Part shown: one piece after another, positions 9,120-18,006 of the stretch
Position numbering within the stretch: the stretch's first letter is position 1
Layout: each line of letters opens with the position of its first letter
Assembly (NCBI GenBank): GCA_002452815.1
Contig: DKFM01000005.1
Coordinates: 124,001 to 188,000 of the forward strand
Length of the DNA: 64,000 bases
Source: Rhodobacteraceae bacterium UBA6796
GTDB lineage: Bacteria; Pseudomonadota; Alphaproteobacteria; Rhodobacterales; Rhodobacteraceae
Direction of reading: 5' to 3'
The notes under the pieces: model-generated
Seen by the model: the letters and a program-made list of their open reading frames with translations, nothing else
Database searches by the model: none
Told to the model about the DNA's origin: nothing
Translations under genes and position numbers: made by a program

Positions 9120-10300
9120 GCGCGCCCGCCCTGGTCATCGGCGGCGGTCCGGCGGGAATGATGGCCGCCGAGGAAATCGCCCGCGCAGGCAACCGCGTGG
9201 TGCTGGTCGAAGCCAAGCCGACGCTGGCGCGCAAATTCCTGATGGCGGGCAAGTCGGGGCTCAACCTGACCCGTGTCGTGCCGGATTTCACCGAAGCCTA
9301 CCGCAATGACTGGATCGCCGCGATGGTGGCGGAATTCAGCCCCGATCAGGTGCAGGATTTCGCGCGCGGGCTGGGGATTGATCTGTTCACCGGATCGACC
9401 GGGCGGGTGTTTCCGGTGGAGATGAAGGCCTCGCCGATGCTGCGCGCCTGGACCCGGCGGCTGACCGATCTGGGCGTCGAGATCCGCACCCGCTGGCGCT
9501 GGACGGGGTTCGAGGGCGCGGCGCTGGCCTTCGACACACCTGCGGGCCGGGTGCTGGAAACCCCGCGCGTGACGGTTCTTGCACTGGGGGGCGCAAGCTG
9601 GCCGCGGCTGGGGTCAGATGCCGCCTGGGTGCCGTGGCTGGCCGCGCGCGGGGTGGGCATCGCGCCGTTCAAACCGGCGAACATGGGGCTGCGGCTGGAC
9701 TGGTCAACGCATATGGCCCCGCATCTGGGCCAGCCGGTCAAGGGCGCCGCGCTGCACGCCGGGGAGCAGGTTTCGCGCGGCGAATTCGTGCTGTCGGCGC
9801 GCGGGATCGAGGGGGGCGGCGTTTATGCCATCGCCGCCGCCGTGCGCGACGGGGCCACCCTGACGCTGGATCTGGCCCCCGATCACAGCGCGGCCGAGCT
9901 GACCGCGAAACTGGCCGCACCGCGTGGCAAGCAAAGCCTGTCGAACCATCTGCGCCGGGTGTTGCGGCTTGATTCGGTGAAGCTGGCGCTGCTGAACGAA
10001 TGGGGCCGCCCGCTGCCCGCCACGCCCGACGCCCTGGCCGCGCGGATCAAGGCGCTGCCGGTGCCGCATCTGGGCCCGCGCCCGCTGGCCGAGGCGATTT
10101 CAAGTGCTGGCGGCATCACCCGTGACAGCCTGACCGGGGCGCTGGAACTGCGCGCCCTGCCCGGCATCTTTGCCGCCGGCGAAATGCTGGATTGGGAGGC
10201 GCCGACGGGCGGCTACCTGCTGACCGCCTGCTTCGCCACCGGGCGCCACGCGGGCCGCGCCGCCGCCCGCACCCTGGATCAGAGCGCCATCGCGCGCTGA
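9116..10300 (+). CDS. BaiN/HI0933-type FAD-dependent oxidoreductase (TIGR03862-like)
   Basis: A 394-residue flavoprotein of the HI0933/YhiN group. The FAD-binding Rossmann motif is GGGPAG at residues 9-14, with VVLVEAKPTLARKFLMAGKSGLNLTR following, a family hallmark. The segment FTGSTGRVFPVEMKAS and the C-terminal GEMLDWEAPTGGYLLTACF region, which closes the FAD site, are also present. The substrate of this group is not known. The gene overlaps the upstream channel gene by four bases (ATGA) and its 3' end overlaps the convergent GST gene by 22 bases. I am confident of the family, not of a reaction. Confidence 0.85.
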   Translation: MSAPALVIGGGPAGMMAAEEIARAGNRVVLVEAKPTLARKFLMAGKSGLNLTRVVPDFTEAYRNDWIAAMVAEFSPDQVQDFARGLGIDLFTGSTGRVFPVEMKASPMLRAWTRRLTDLGVEIRTRWRWTGFEGAALAFDTPAGRVLETPRVTVLALGGASWPRLGSDAAWVPWLAARGVGIAPFKPANMGLRLDWSTHMAPHLGQPVKGAALHAGEQVSRGEFVLSARGIEGGGVYAIAAAVRDGATLTLDLAPDHSAAELTAKLAAPRGKQSLSNHLRRVLRLDSVKLALLNEWGRPLPATPDALAARIKALPVPHLGPRPLAEAISSAGGITRDSLTGALELRALPGIFAAGEMLDWEAPTGGYLLTACFATGRHAGRAAARTLDQSAIAR

Positions 10301-10866
10301 TAGGCCGGGCGGGCGCGCATCCGCTCCAGATACTCGCTCAGCCGGTGCTCGATGATCGGGAATTTCGCGCTCAGCGCCCAGGTCAGGCAATGCGTCAGGA
10401 TCAGGTCAGGCACCGTCATCGCATCGCCCATCACGAAATCGCCCTCGCCCATCCGGGTTATCAGCGTGTGTTGCGAGCGTTCGAATTCCCAGCGCAGCGT
10501 ATTCTTGATGCCGGACAGGCGCAGTTCCTCGGGCAGCACGAAACTGTGCCGCGCCGCCATCCACAGCGCCGCGTCGAATTCATCCAGCAGGAATTGCGTC
10601 AGGCTGTCCTGGCGCGCCCGTTCCAGCGTGCCCGCCGGATGCGTCAGCGCGCCGTGCTTGTCGGCCAGAAACTGGATGATCGCGGTCGAATCGGTCACCG
10701 GCGTGCCATCGACGATCAGCACCGGCACCTTGCCCGCCGGGTTGAACGCCACCACCCCTTCGGAGCGTGGCGCAGCCTTCACATGCTCATAGCTCTGCCC
10801 CAGCTCTTCGAGCATCCACAACACCCGCAGCGCGCGCGATCCGACTGTTCCGATGACCGTATACAT
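10279..10866 (-). CDS. Glutathione S-transferase family protein
   Basis: A 195-residue protein with the two GST domains. The N-terminal thioredoxin-like part contains VGSRALRVLWMLEELGQSYE, then the cis-proline GKVPVLIVDG and DSTAIIQFLADKHG, which binds the gamma-glutamyl part of glutathione. The C-terminal helical domain includes GDFVMGDAMTVPDLILTHCL. It could conjugate or reduce electrophiles in the cytosol; the substrate is unknown. I start it at base 10866, where GGGGAGG is well placed. The frame remains open far upstream but that portion is antisense to the MFS gene. Its end overlaps the convergent flavoprotein gene. Confidence 0.87.
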   Translation of the reverse strand: MYTVIGTVGSRALRVLWMLEELGQSYEHVKAAPRSEGVVAFNPAGKVPVLIVDGTPVTDSTAIIQFLADKHGALTHPAGTLERARQDSLTQFLLDEFDAALWMAARHSFVLPEELRLSGIKNTLRWEFERSQHTLITRMGEGDFVMGDAMTVPDLILTHCLTWALSAKFPIIEHRLSEYLERMRARPAYQRAMAL

Positions 10867-10999
10867 GATGCCTCCCCTTTGCGGGCATTGGGCCATGCGC
10901 GCAGGCCGGGTGCAAGCACCATTGTTTCGGGCACAATCAGGGGATTGACGGCGCCGGGGCCACGCGCTGATCTGGGTCTTCGTGCGAAGGGAGATCGCC

Positions 11000-12235
11000 A
11001 TGAGCAACAGCCGCCTCATCACCCCCGTCCTGATCGGGGGCGCCATCATTCTGATGCTCAGCTTTTCGGTGCGGGCCTCTTTCGGCGTGTTCCAGATCCC
11101 GATCGCCAGCGAATTCGGCTGGCCGCGCACGGAATTCAGCCTGGCCATCGCGATCCAGAACCTGGCCTGGGGTATCGGCCAGCCGATCTTCGGCGCCCTG
11201 GCCGAACGCTTCGGCGACCGCCGCGCAATCATCCTGGGCGCAGTTCTGTATGCGGCAGGTCTGGTGCTGTCGGCCTTTGCGGTCACGCCCCTGCAGCACC
11301 AGTTCCTGGAAATCCTTGTGGGGTTTGGCATCGCGGGCACCGGCTTTGGCGTGATTCTGGCGGTGGTCGGGCGCGCCACCAGTGACGAGCACCGCTCGCT
11401 TGCGCTGGGGATCGCCACCGCCGCCGGGTCGGCCGGGCAGGTGTTCGGCGCGCCGGTGGCGGCGGCCCTGCTGAATGCCTTCCCCTGGCAAACGGTGTTC
11501 ATCATCTTCGCGGTGGTCATCATGGCCAGCCTGCTGGCCCTGCCGATGCTGCGCGCGCCGGTGCGGGCCACCCGCGCCGAGCTTGCCGAAAGCATGGGCA
11601 CGGTTCTGATGCGGGCCTTCAAAGACCCGTCCTATACCCTGATTTTCCTGGGATTTTTCAGCTGCGGCTATCAGCTGGGTTTCATCACCGCGCATTTCCC
11701 CGCAATGGTGACCGAGATGTGCGGCGCGGTGGCCCCCGGCTCGATGCTGGCGGCGCTTGGCATCGACACGACCAAGGCCCTGGGCGCGGCGGCGATTTCC
11801 GCGATCGGTCTGGCCAATATCGCGGGCACGATCTACGCGGGCTGGGCGGGCAAGCGCTGGAGCAAGAAATACCTTCTGGCCGGGATCTATCTGGCGCGCA
11901 CGGTGGTGGCGGGGGCCTTTATCCTGCTGCCGATGACGCCTGCCTCGGTGCTGATCTTTTCGCTGCTGATGGGGGCGCTGTGGCTGGCCACCGTGCCGCT
12001 GACCTCGGGGCTGGTCGCGCATATCTACGGGCTGCGCTACATGGGCACGCTGTATGGGTTTGTCTTCCTCAGCCACCAGATCGGCGCGTTCCTGGGGGTC
12101 TGGCTGGGCGGCAAGCTCTATGACATCTACGGCGATTACACGCTGGTGTGGTGGGTTGGCGTGGGCGTGGGGGCCTTCTCGGCCATCGTGCATCTGCCGG
12201 TGCGCGAGCGTCCGATGCAGGTGGCCGCCGCCTGA
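11000..12235 (+). CDS. MFS transporter
   Basis: A 411-residue major facilitator with about twelve hydrophobic segments. After the second segment comes GQPIFGALAERFGDRRAIILG, the inter-helix loop with the MFS signature; a similar loop, YAGWAGKRWSKKYLLAG, marks the second half. The opening FGVFQIPIASEFGWPRTEFS recalls the monocarboxylate/oxalate-formate-like MFS group. The substrate cannot be read from the sequence. GAAGGGAG lies six to eight bases before the ATG at 11000. It stands alone and converges on the PAP2 gene with a 16-base gap. Confidence 0.85.
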   Translation: MSNSRLITPVLIGGAIILMLSFSVRASFGVFQIPIASEFGWPRTEFSLAIAIQNLAWGIGQPIFGALAERFGDRRAIILGAVLYAAGLVLSAFAVTPLQHQFLEILVGFGIAGTGFGVILAVVGRATSDEHRSLALGIATAAGSAGQVFGAPVAAALLNAFPWQTVFIIFAVVIMASLLALPMLRAPVRATRAELAESMGTVLMRAFKDPSYTLIFLGFFSCGYQLGFITAHFPAMVTEMCGAVAPGSMLAALGIDTTKALGAAAISAIGLANIAGTIYAGWAGKRWSKKYLLAGIYLARTVVAGAFILLPMTPASVLIFSLLMGALWLATVPLTSGLVAHIYGLRYMGTLYGFVFLSHQIGAFLGVWLGGKLYDIYGDYTLVWWVGVGVGAFSAIVHLPVRERPMQVAAA

Positions 12236-12251
12236 CAGACGGACCAAAGGC

Positions 12252-12911
12252 TCAGCCGCGCAGGCGCGCCTGTGCACGGGTTGCCAGATCGGTCAGATGT
12301 GGCCACAGATGCTGGCCGCCCACCAGCAGCGCAAAGCCCACCAGCCGCAGCGCGCCGACGATCCGCCGCCCGAGCCGGGTGAAAAAGCCCGCCACGACCC
12401 TGCGCGCGGCCGTGTCGCCGCGCAGGGCATAGTTGCAGATCAGCCCCCAGATCGTGCCCGCCAGCACCTGCCAGATGGTATGCGCCCCCACCTCAATGCG
12501 GCTGGCGCCCGTGAAGCCACCCGCCACGATCACCACCATCCGCGCAATCGGATTGGACACCAGACAGCTGGATACCAGACTGCCCACCCCGAACACCGCC
12601 GTTGCCGTGTGGCCCGACGGAAACCCACGCCCGCCGCCGCGCGGGCGCTGGTTGATCTCGGCATCGCCCAGCGTGTTCTTGGTGCCGTGAATGCCGGTGA
12701 ACAGCACGACATAGCGCCCCAGATATTCCAGCCCCGAGCCATTGGCGATCTCGCATCCCCATGCCATGAGCGGCAGCGCGATCTGCAGATTGTCGCCGTA
12801 TTTTTCGACCTTGGGAGTCGAGAACAGAACCACCAACCCGATCATGCCGATCACGATCACCCCGCGCAGGCGTGCAAGATGCGGGGCAAGGCTGCGACGA
12901 AGCGAAAGCAT
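12252..12911 (-). CDS. PAP2-superfamily membrane phosphatase-like protein
   Basis: A 219-residue membrane protein with the PAP2 (type 2 phosphatidic acid phosphatase) layout: NQRPRGGG, then FPSGHT with the central His, then SRIEVGAHTIWQ. Several hydrophobic segments surround these motifs, so it should sit in the inner membrane and act on a lipid phosphate or diphosphate. Two consensus positions differ: the Lys of Kx6RP falls on Gly, and the Asp four residues after the last His is Gln. Catalysis may therefore be weak or altered. I start it at base 12911; the frame is open 21 codons further up. Confidence 0.75.
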   Translation of the reverse strand: MLSLRRSLAPHLARLRGVIVIGMIGLVVLFSTPKVEKYGDNLQIALPLMAWGCEIANGSGLEYLGRYVVLFTGIHGTKNTLGDAEINQRPRGGGRGFPSGHTATAVFGVGSLVSSCLVSNPIARMVVIVAGGFTGASRIEVGAHTIWQVLAGTIWGLICNYALRGDTAARRVVAGFFTRLGRRIVGALRLVGFALLVGGQHLWPHLTDLATRAQARLRG

Positions 12912-12989
12912 GAAGGGGTCCGGGATGGGGATAGCGGCTGCGGCGTCGGTAACAACTCGGGCCCGGGCGCGCAACGAAAACCTGCCGGC

Positions 12990-13838
12990 CTAGCCCGTCT
13001 CGCCGGCGAGCAGCGCGGCCAACCCCGCGCGGTAATCGGGATGGATCAGCCGCACGCCCAGTTCGTCCTTGATCCGGTCGTTCCGCACGCGCTTGCTTTC
13101 GGCATAGAAGCTGCGCGCCATCGGGGACATTGCGGCGCCATCATAGGGCACGGCGGGCGGCTCGGGCAGGCCCAGAAGCTGCGCGGCATGGCTCAGCACG
13201 TCTTGCGGCGGCGCGGGGTCGTCATCGCAGACGTTATAGACCCGCCCCGGATCGGGCCGCGCGATGGACGCCGCCAGAACCTGCGCGATGTCGTCCACAT
13301 GAATGCGCGAGAAGACCTGACCGGGCTTGATGATCCGCCGTGCCGACCCGTCGCGCACCTTTTCGAACGGGCCGCGCCCGGGTCCGTAGATCCCGGCGAG
13401 GCGGAAGATATGCGGGGCAAGCCCCGGCACCGCCTGCCAGTCCGCTTCGGCCGCAACGCGAGCCTGGCCGCGCGCGGTGGCCGGGGTCAGCGCGGTGTCT
13501 TCGTCGACCCATCCGCCCTGATGATCGCCGTAAACCCCGACCGTGGACAGATAGCCCACCCACTGCAAATGCGGGGCGGCGGCGGCGATCTGCGCGCCAT
13601 GGGCACGCAGCACCGGATCGCCCGTGGCATCGGGCGCAACCGAACTCAGCAGATGGGTGGCCCGATCCAGCGGCAGATCGCCCCCCGGCCAAAGGATCGC
13701 CTCGACCCCCTGCGCACGCAGGGCCGCGGCTTTCTCGGGGCTGCGCGTTGTGGCAATGATGTGCCAGCCCTGCGGCAGCAAAACCCGTGCCAGCGCCTGC
13801 GCCGAATAGCCGTGGCCGATGGACAGCAGGGTTTTCAT
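12990..13838 (-). CDS. NAD-dependent epimerase/dehydratase-like protein
   Basis: A 282-residue extended SDR-type protein. It opens with a Rossmann-like motif (LLSIGHGYSAQALAR) rather than the classic GxxGxxG. VGYLSTVGVYGDHQGGWVDE holds the Ser/Thr and Tyr region, though the usual YxxxK is not obvious. Family features such as FRLAGIYGPGRGPFEKV, RIHVDDIAQVLAASI and VYNVCDDDP are clear. It resembles the YeeZ-like group of unknown substrate. I start it at base 13838, where CCGGAG sits just upstream and the ATG overlaps the stop of the Rdx gene (ATGA), implying coupled translation. Confidence 0.8.
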   Translation of the reverse strand: MKTLLSIGHGYSAQALARVLLPQGWHIIATTRSPEKAAALRAQGVEAILWPGGDLPLDRATHLLSSVAPDATGDPVLRAHGAQIAAAAPHLQWVGYLSTVGVYGDHQGGWVDEDTALTPATARGQARVAAEADWQAVPGLAPHIFRLAGIYGPGRGPFEKVRDGSARRIIKPGQVFSRIHVDDIAQVLAASIARPDPGRVYNVCDDDPAPPQDVLSHAAQLLGLPEPPAVPYDGAAMSPMARSFYAESKRVRNDRIKDELGVRLIHPDYRAGLAALLAGETG

Positions 13839-14128
13839 GGCGCGCTCCGGTCTATGTGGCCAAGGTCGCGGTCCGGCTCGATCAGATCGCGCACCCGGCG
13901 CTTCAGTTCTTTCGCGTCGGGAAAGCCGCCGTCGCGCTTGCGCTCCCAGATCGGGGCGCCGTTGAGGCAGACCTCGAACACGCCGCCATGGCCGGGGATC
14001 AGCGTGACCCCGCCCAGATCTTCGGCGAAGGTTTGCAGCAGTTCCTGCGCCATCCAGCCTGCGCGCAGCAGCCAGTTGCAGCCGGTGCAATAGGTGATCG
14101 TGACGATGGGTTTTTCAGCCTGTTCCAT
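13835..14128 (-). CDS. SelT/SelW/SelH (Rdx) family thioredoxin-like protein
   Basis: A 97-residue protein of the Rdx family, small thioredoxin-fold proteins related to selenoprotein W. The redox motif is YCTGC (both Cys codons are TGC), followed by LLRAGWMAQELLQTF and LIPGHGGVFEVCLNG, which match the family fold. The selenocysteine of some homologues is a cysteine here. The C-terminus (GGFPDAKELKRRVRDLI) fits the last helix. Function in bacteria is not settled; a thiol redox role is inferred. I start it at 14128, directly before MEQAEKPIVTITYC. An in-frame ATG 24 bases upstream is an alternative. Its stop overlaps the start of the epimerase-like gene. Confidence 0.85.
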   Translation of the reverse strand: MEQAEKPIVTITYCTGCNWLLRAGWMAQELLQTFAEDLGGVTLIPGHGGVFEVCLNGAPIWERKRDGGFPDAKELKRRVRDLIEPDRDLGHIDRSAP

Positions 14129-14203
14129 GCCCCAGATGTAGCGCGCCCCGGCTGACATCACAACGTCACTTGCAAGCATCGTGCAGCGGTGGCACGCTTG
14201 GCC

Positions 14204-16006
14204 ATGGAACAGAAAAACACCGTGAAATCATGGCCAGAGGCCGCGCCGCGTTTGATTGCCGTCGCCTCGGGCCGGGCGCCCGCCGATCTGGTGATCCGGG
14301 GCGGGCAATGGGTCAACGTGCACACGCGCGAGGTGCTGGCGGGCCATGACATCGCCATTGCCGAGGGCCGGTTCGCGGCCATCGCACCCGATTTGAGCGC
14401 CGCGATCGGCCCCGACACCCGCGTGATCGAGGCCAATGGCCGCTACATGATCCCGGGCCTGTGCGACGCGCATATGCATATCGAAAGCGGCATGCTGACG
14501 CCCGCCGAATTTGCCGCCGCCGTCATTCCGCATGGCACCACGACGATGTTCACAGACCCGCATGAAATCGCCAATGTGCTGGGCCTGCGCGGCGTGAAGA
14601 TGATGCATGACGAGGCGCTGATGCAGCCCGTGAACATCTTCACCCAGATGCCCAGCTGCGCCCCTTCGGCCCCGGGGCTGGAGACGACGGGGTTCGAAAT
14701 CAGCCCCGAAGACGTGGCCGCGGCGATGGCCTGGCCCGGCATCATCGGGCTGGGCGAGATGATGAACTTTCCCGGTGTCATCAACGCAGATCCGAAAATG
14801 CTGGCCGAGATCGCCGCCACGCAAAATGCGCATAAAACCGTGGGCGGGCATTACGCCAGCCCCGATCTGGGTGCGCCGTTCCGCGCCTATGTCGCGGGCG
14901 GCCCGGCGGATGACCACGAAGGCACCTGCGAGGCCGACGCGATTGCCCGCGTGCGGATGGGGATGCGGTCGATGATGCGGCTGGGGTCCGCGTGGTATGA
15001 CGTGGAAACGCAGATCACGGCGGTGACCGAAAAGGGGCTTGATCCGCGCAACTTCATCCTGTGCACCGACGATTGTCATTCCGGCACGCTGGTTCACGAC
15101 GGGCACATGAACCGGGTCTATCGCCATGCCGTCGCCTGCGGTGCCGATCCGCTGGTGGCACTCCAGATGTGCACGCTCAACACCGCCACCCATTTCGGCC
15201 TGGAACGCGAGCTGGGCAGCATCACGCCCGGGCGGCGGGCGGACCTGATCCTGACCTCGGATCTGGTGACGCTGCCGGTCGAACATGTGATCGCACGCGG
15301 GCAGACCGTGGCGATGGAGGGCAAGCTGATGGTCGAGTGCCCGCATTACGACTGGCCCGCCGATGCGCGCGCCACCGTCAATCTGGGCAAGCATCTGACC
15401 GCTGCGGATTTTGCCATTCACGCGCCCGACGGCGCCAATACCGTGACCGCCCGGGTGATCGGCGTCGTTGAAAATCAGGCGCCAACCAAGGCGCTGACCG
15501 CAGAAATGCCGGTGGTCGATGGCCGCGTTTGCGCCGATCCCGCCCGCGATCTGGCGCAGATCGCGCTGGTCGAGCGGCATCGCGGCACCGGCGGCGTGGT
15601 CAACGGGTTTGTCTCGGGCTTTGGCTACACCGGCCGGATGGCGATGGGATCAACCGTGGCGCATGACAGCCACCACATGATCGTGGTGGGCACCGACCCC
15701 GAGATGATGGCCGCCTGTGCCAATCGGCTGGGCGAGATGGGCGGCGGTATTTCGGTCTGGAAAGACGGCGTGGAAATTGCCGCCGTGCCGCTGCCGATTG
15801 CCGGGCTGATGTCGGACGATCCCGCCGCCACCGTGGCCGACCGTGCGGGCGCGATGGTCGCCGCGATGGCCGACTGCGGCTGCACGCTGAACAACGCCTA
15901 TATGCAACACAGCCTGCTGGCACTGGTGGTGATCCCGGAAATCCGCATCTCTGATCTGGGGTTGGTGGATGTGACGCGATTTGAACTGACGGAGCTTTTT
16001 GAATGA
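14204..16006 (+). CDS. ade: Adenine deaminase (metal-dependent)
   Basis: Ade hydrolyses adenine to hypoxanthine and ammonia. The 600-residue protein has the amidohydrolase-type layout: the metal ligands in DAHMHIESGM, GTTTMFTDPHEIANV, the catalytic region GLGEMMNFPGVI, GHYASPDLGAP, CTDDCHSGTLV, and the C-terminal adenine-deaminase domain (RHRGTGGVVNGFVSGFG, AMGSTVAHDSHHMIVVG). Length matches the bacterial YicP/Ade group. I start it at the ATG at 14204; a GTG five codons upstream is possible and neither has a strong ribosome site. It is translationally coupled to amn, which produces adenine from AMP, so the pair forms a purine salvage route. Confidence 0.95.
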   Translation: MEQKNTVKSWPEAAPRLIAVASGRAPADLVIRGGQWVNVHTREVLAGHDIAIAEGRFAAIAPDLSAAIGPDTRVIEANGRYMIPGLCDAHMHIESGMLTPAEFAAAVIPHGTTTMFTDPHEIANVLGLRGVKMMHDEALMQPVNIFTQMPSCAPSAPGLETTGFEISPEDVAAAMAWPGIIGLGEMMNFPGVINADPKMLAEIAATQNAHKTVGGHYASPDLGAPFRAYVAGGPADDHEGTCEADAIARVRMGMRSMMRLGSAWYDVETQITAVTEKGLDPRNFILCTDDCHSGTLVHDGHMNRVYRHAVACGADPLVALQMCTLNTATHFGLERELGSITPGRRADLILTSDLVTLPVEHVIARGQTVAMEGKLMVECPHYDWPADARATVNLGKHLTAADFAIHAPDGANTVTARVIGVVENQAPTKALTAEMPVVDGRVCADPARDLAQIALVERHRGTGGVVNGFVSGFGYTGRMAMGSTVAHDSHHMIVVGTDPEMMAACANRLGEMGGGISVWKDGVEIAAVPLPIAGLMSDDPAATVADRAGAMVAAMADCGCTLNNAYMQHSLLALVVIPEIRISDLGLVDVTRFELTELFE

Positions 16007-17478
16007 CCGAACCGTTGACCACGCTCAGCCCGCACGCCCATGACCCCGAACTGTTCACCGATGCCGCCGAGGCCGTGGCGCATCTGGAAAAGCTCTATGC
16101 CGAGGCCACGGATTTCCTGCTCGACAAGTTCAACGAGACGCTGGAATCGGGGCGTGCGGCGGCGCGGTTCCGCGCCTTCTACCCCGAGCTGCGCATTTCG
16201 GTGACCTCGCATCAGAAGGCCGACAACCGGCTCAGCTTTGGCCATGTCGCGCTGCCGGGCACCTATGCAGCGACAATCACCCGCCCCGATCTGTTTCGCA
16301 ACTATCTGACGCAGCAGATCCGCCATCTGATCCGCAATCATGGCGTGCCGGTGCAGGTGGGCCTGTCGTCCACGCCGATGCCGGTGCATTTTGCCGTGGC
16401 CGCGCACCCCTCGGTCAGCGTGCCGCAGGAAGGCGTGCTGGATTTCAGCCTGCGTGACGTGTTCGACGTGCCCGATCTGGCGAACATGAACGACGACATC
16501 GTGAATGGCACGGCCGGGCACAACCCCGATGGCTCGGGCCATCTGGCGCCGTTCACCGCGCAAAGGGTCGATTACTCGCTCGCCCGGCTGAGCCATTACA
16601 CCGCCACCGCGGCCGAGCATTTCCAGAACCATGTGCTGTTCACCAACTATCAGTTCTACGTGGACGAATTCGAAAGCGTCGCGCGGCAGATGCTGGCCGA
16701 TCCGACGTCGGGCTATACCGCCTTCGTGGCCCCCGGCAATGCCGAGATCACGACCGAAGGCGGCACCATTCCGGGGCTTGCGAAGCTGCCGCAGATGCCC
16801 GCCTATCACCTGAAACGCGACGACGGGAACGGCATCACGCTGGTCAATATCGGGGTCGGGCCGTCGAATGCGAAAACCGCAACAGACCATATCGCGGTGC
16901 TGCGCCCGCATGCCTGGCTGATGGTCGGGCACTGCGCGGGGCTGCGCAATTCGCAGTCGCTGGGCGATTTCGTGCTGGCCCACGCCTATCTGCGCGAAGA
17001 TCACGTTCTGGATGACGACCTGCCGGTCTGGGTGCCGATCCCCGCGCTGGCCGAAATCCAGATCGCCCTGCAAGAGGCAGTGGCCGAGGTCACCAAGCTG
17101 GAAGGATACGAGCTGAAGCGGATCATGCGCACCGGCACCGTCGCCACCATCGACAACCGCAACTGGGAGTTGCGCGACCAGTCCGGCCCGGTGCACCGCC
17201 TGAGCCAGTCGCGCGCCGTCGCGCTCGACATGGAAAGTGCCACGATCGCGGCCAACGGCTTCCGCTTCCGTGTGCCCTACGGCACACTTCTGTGCGTTTC
17301 GGACAAGCCGCTGCATGGCGAGTTGAAGCTGCCCGGAATGGCGACCGAGTTCTACAAAACGCAGGTCGCCAGCCATCTGCTGATCGGCATTCGCGCGATG
17401 GAGAAACTGCGCGAGATGCCGCTGGAGCGGATACACAGCCGCAAGTTGCGCAGTTTCGAGGAAACGGCCTTCCTTTGA
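16003..17478 (+). CDS. amn: AMP nucleosidase
   Basis: Amn cleaves AMP to adenine and ribose 5-phosphate and so controls the adenylate pool. The 491-residue protein has the N-terminal AMN domain (PELRISVTSHQKADNRLSFG, YAATITRPDLFRNYL) and a C-terminal nucleoside-phosphorylase-like catalytic domain (VNIGVGPSNAKTATDHIAVL, HAWLMVGHCAGLRNSQSLGD, ALDMESATIAANG). The Met-Glu-Ser in the last motif binds the ribose. The ATG overlaps the ade stop by four bases, so ade and amn form an operon leading from AMP to hypoxanthine. A weak hairpin with TTTT follows the gene. Confidence 0.95.
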   Translation: MTEPLTTLSPHAHDPELFTDAAEAVAHLEKLYAEATDFLLDKFNETLESGRAAARFRAFYPELRISVTSHQKADNRLSFGHVALPGTYAATITRPDLFRNYLTQQIRHLIRNHGVPVQVGLSSTPMPVHFAVAAHPSVSVPQEGVLDFSLRDVFDVPDLANMNDDIVNGTAGHNPDGSGHLAPFTAQRVDYSLARLSHYTATAAEHFQNHVLFTNYQFYVDEFESVARQMLADPTSGYTAFVAPGNAEITTEGGTIPGLAKLPQMPAYHLKRDDGNGITLVNIGVGPSNAKTATDHIAVLRPHAWLMVGHCAGLRNSQSLGDFVLAHAYLREDHVLDDDLPVWVPIPALAEIQIALQEAVAEVTKLEGYELKRIMRTGTVATIDNRNWELRDQSGPVHRLSQSRAVALDMESATIAANGFRFRVPYGTLLCVSDKPLHGELKLPGMATEFYKTQVASHLLIGIRAMEKLREMPLERIHSRKLRSFEETAFL

Positions 17479-17493
17479 GGCAAGCGGATTTCC

Positions 17494-17511
17494 GGCGGTA
17501 AACCGCTTTTA
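17494..17511 (+). terminator. Weak possible terminator after amn
   Basis: GCGGT pairs with ACCGC across a two-base loop and is followed by TTTT. An alternative hairpin, GGTAAA with TTTACC (17497-17513), competes with it. Either may act as terminator or leader structure before the HU gene. Confidence 0.35.
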
Positions 17512-17623
17512 CCAGCCGAAAAAGGCTTGCCTTGGCCAATAAAAGCGTGTGTTACAGGCGCACCAACCGTGTAACGCGGATCTAATTGACCCCGGGCGAG
17601 CGGGGCGTATGAGAGGAAAACAT

Positions 17624-17911
17624 ATGTCGAAACCGATGACCAAGACCCAGCTCGTGGCCGCTCTGGCCGAGACGATGGGCTCGGACAAGAAAACCGCTTC
17701 GGCCGCGCTGGACGCCATCGCTGAAGTCGTCACCAAAGAAGTCGCCGCTGGCGGCGCTGTGACCCTGCCGGGCATCGGCAAGGTGTCGTGCAAGGCGCGC
17801 CCCGAGCGTCAGGTCCGTAACCCGGCCACCGGCGAGACCATGACCAAAGCTGCCGACAAGCAGGTCAAAGTGACCATCGCGAAAGCGCTGAAAGACAGCG
17901 TGAACGACTGA
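17624..17911 (+). CDS. hup: HU-family DNA-binding protein
   Basis: A 95-residue histone-like protein that bends and compacts DNA as a dimer. It has the HU helix pair (TKTQLVAALAETMGSDKKTASAALDAI), the saddle GAVTLPGIGKVSCK, and the DNA-binding arm RPERQVRNPATGETM, with the Arg-Asn-Pro that intercalates. AAAVKVTI-like C-terminal helices follow (KQVKVTIAKALKDSVND). GAGAGGA precedes the ATG at 17624. A CCCCG/CGGGG hairpin lies just before this ribosome site. A promoter may be TTGCCT at 17527 with TGTTAC 17 bases on, but the match is poor. Narrow codon use suggests high expression. A strong terminator follows. Confidence 0.95.
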   Translation: MSKPMTKTQLVAALAETMGSDKKTASAALDAIAEVVTKEVAAGGAVTLPGIGKVSCKARPERQVRNPATGETMTKAADKQVKVTIAKALKDSVND

Positions 17912-17950
17912 TTTGCACGCAGCCCCTTGCGGGGCGCGACGCATCGGATA

Positions 17951-17988
17951 GGGTCGCCCTTCGAGCAATCGGGGCGGCCTTTTTCTTT
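17951..17988 (+). terminator. Intrinsic terminator of the HU gene
   Basis: GGTCGCCC pairs with GGGCGGCC (one G-T pair) across a loop of about twelve bases and is followed by TTTTTCTTT. A smaller hairpin, GCCCC/GGGGC, lies at 17929-17942. Confidence 0.75.
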
Positions 17989-18006
17989 GGCCGGGAAAGG
18001 GCGGCG

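Noticed and set aside
12054..14093. 679-codon plus-strand frame across the PAP2 and epimerase-like genes
   Set aside because: It covers the 3' end of the MFS gene in another frame and two minus-strand genes with clear motifs.
13835..14128. Possible selenoprotein in the Rdx gene
   Set aside because: The redox motif is CTGC with two TGC codons; there is no in-frame TGA.
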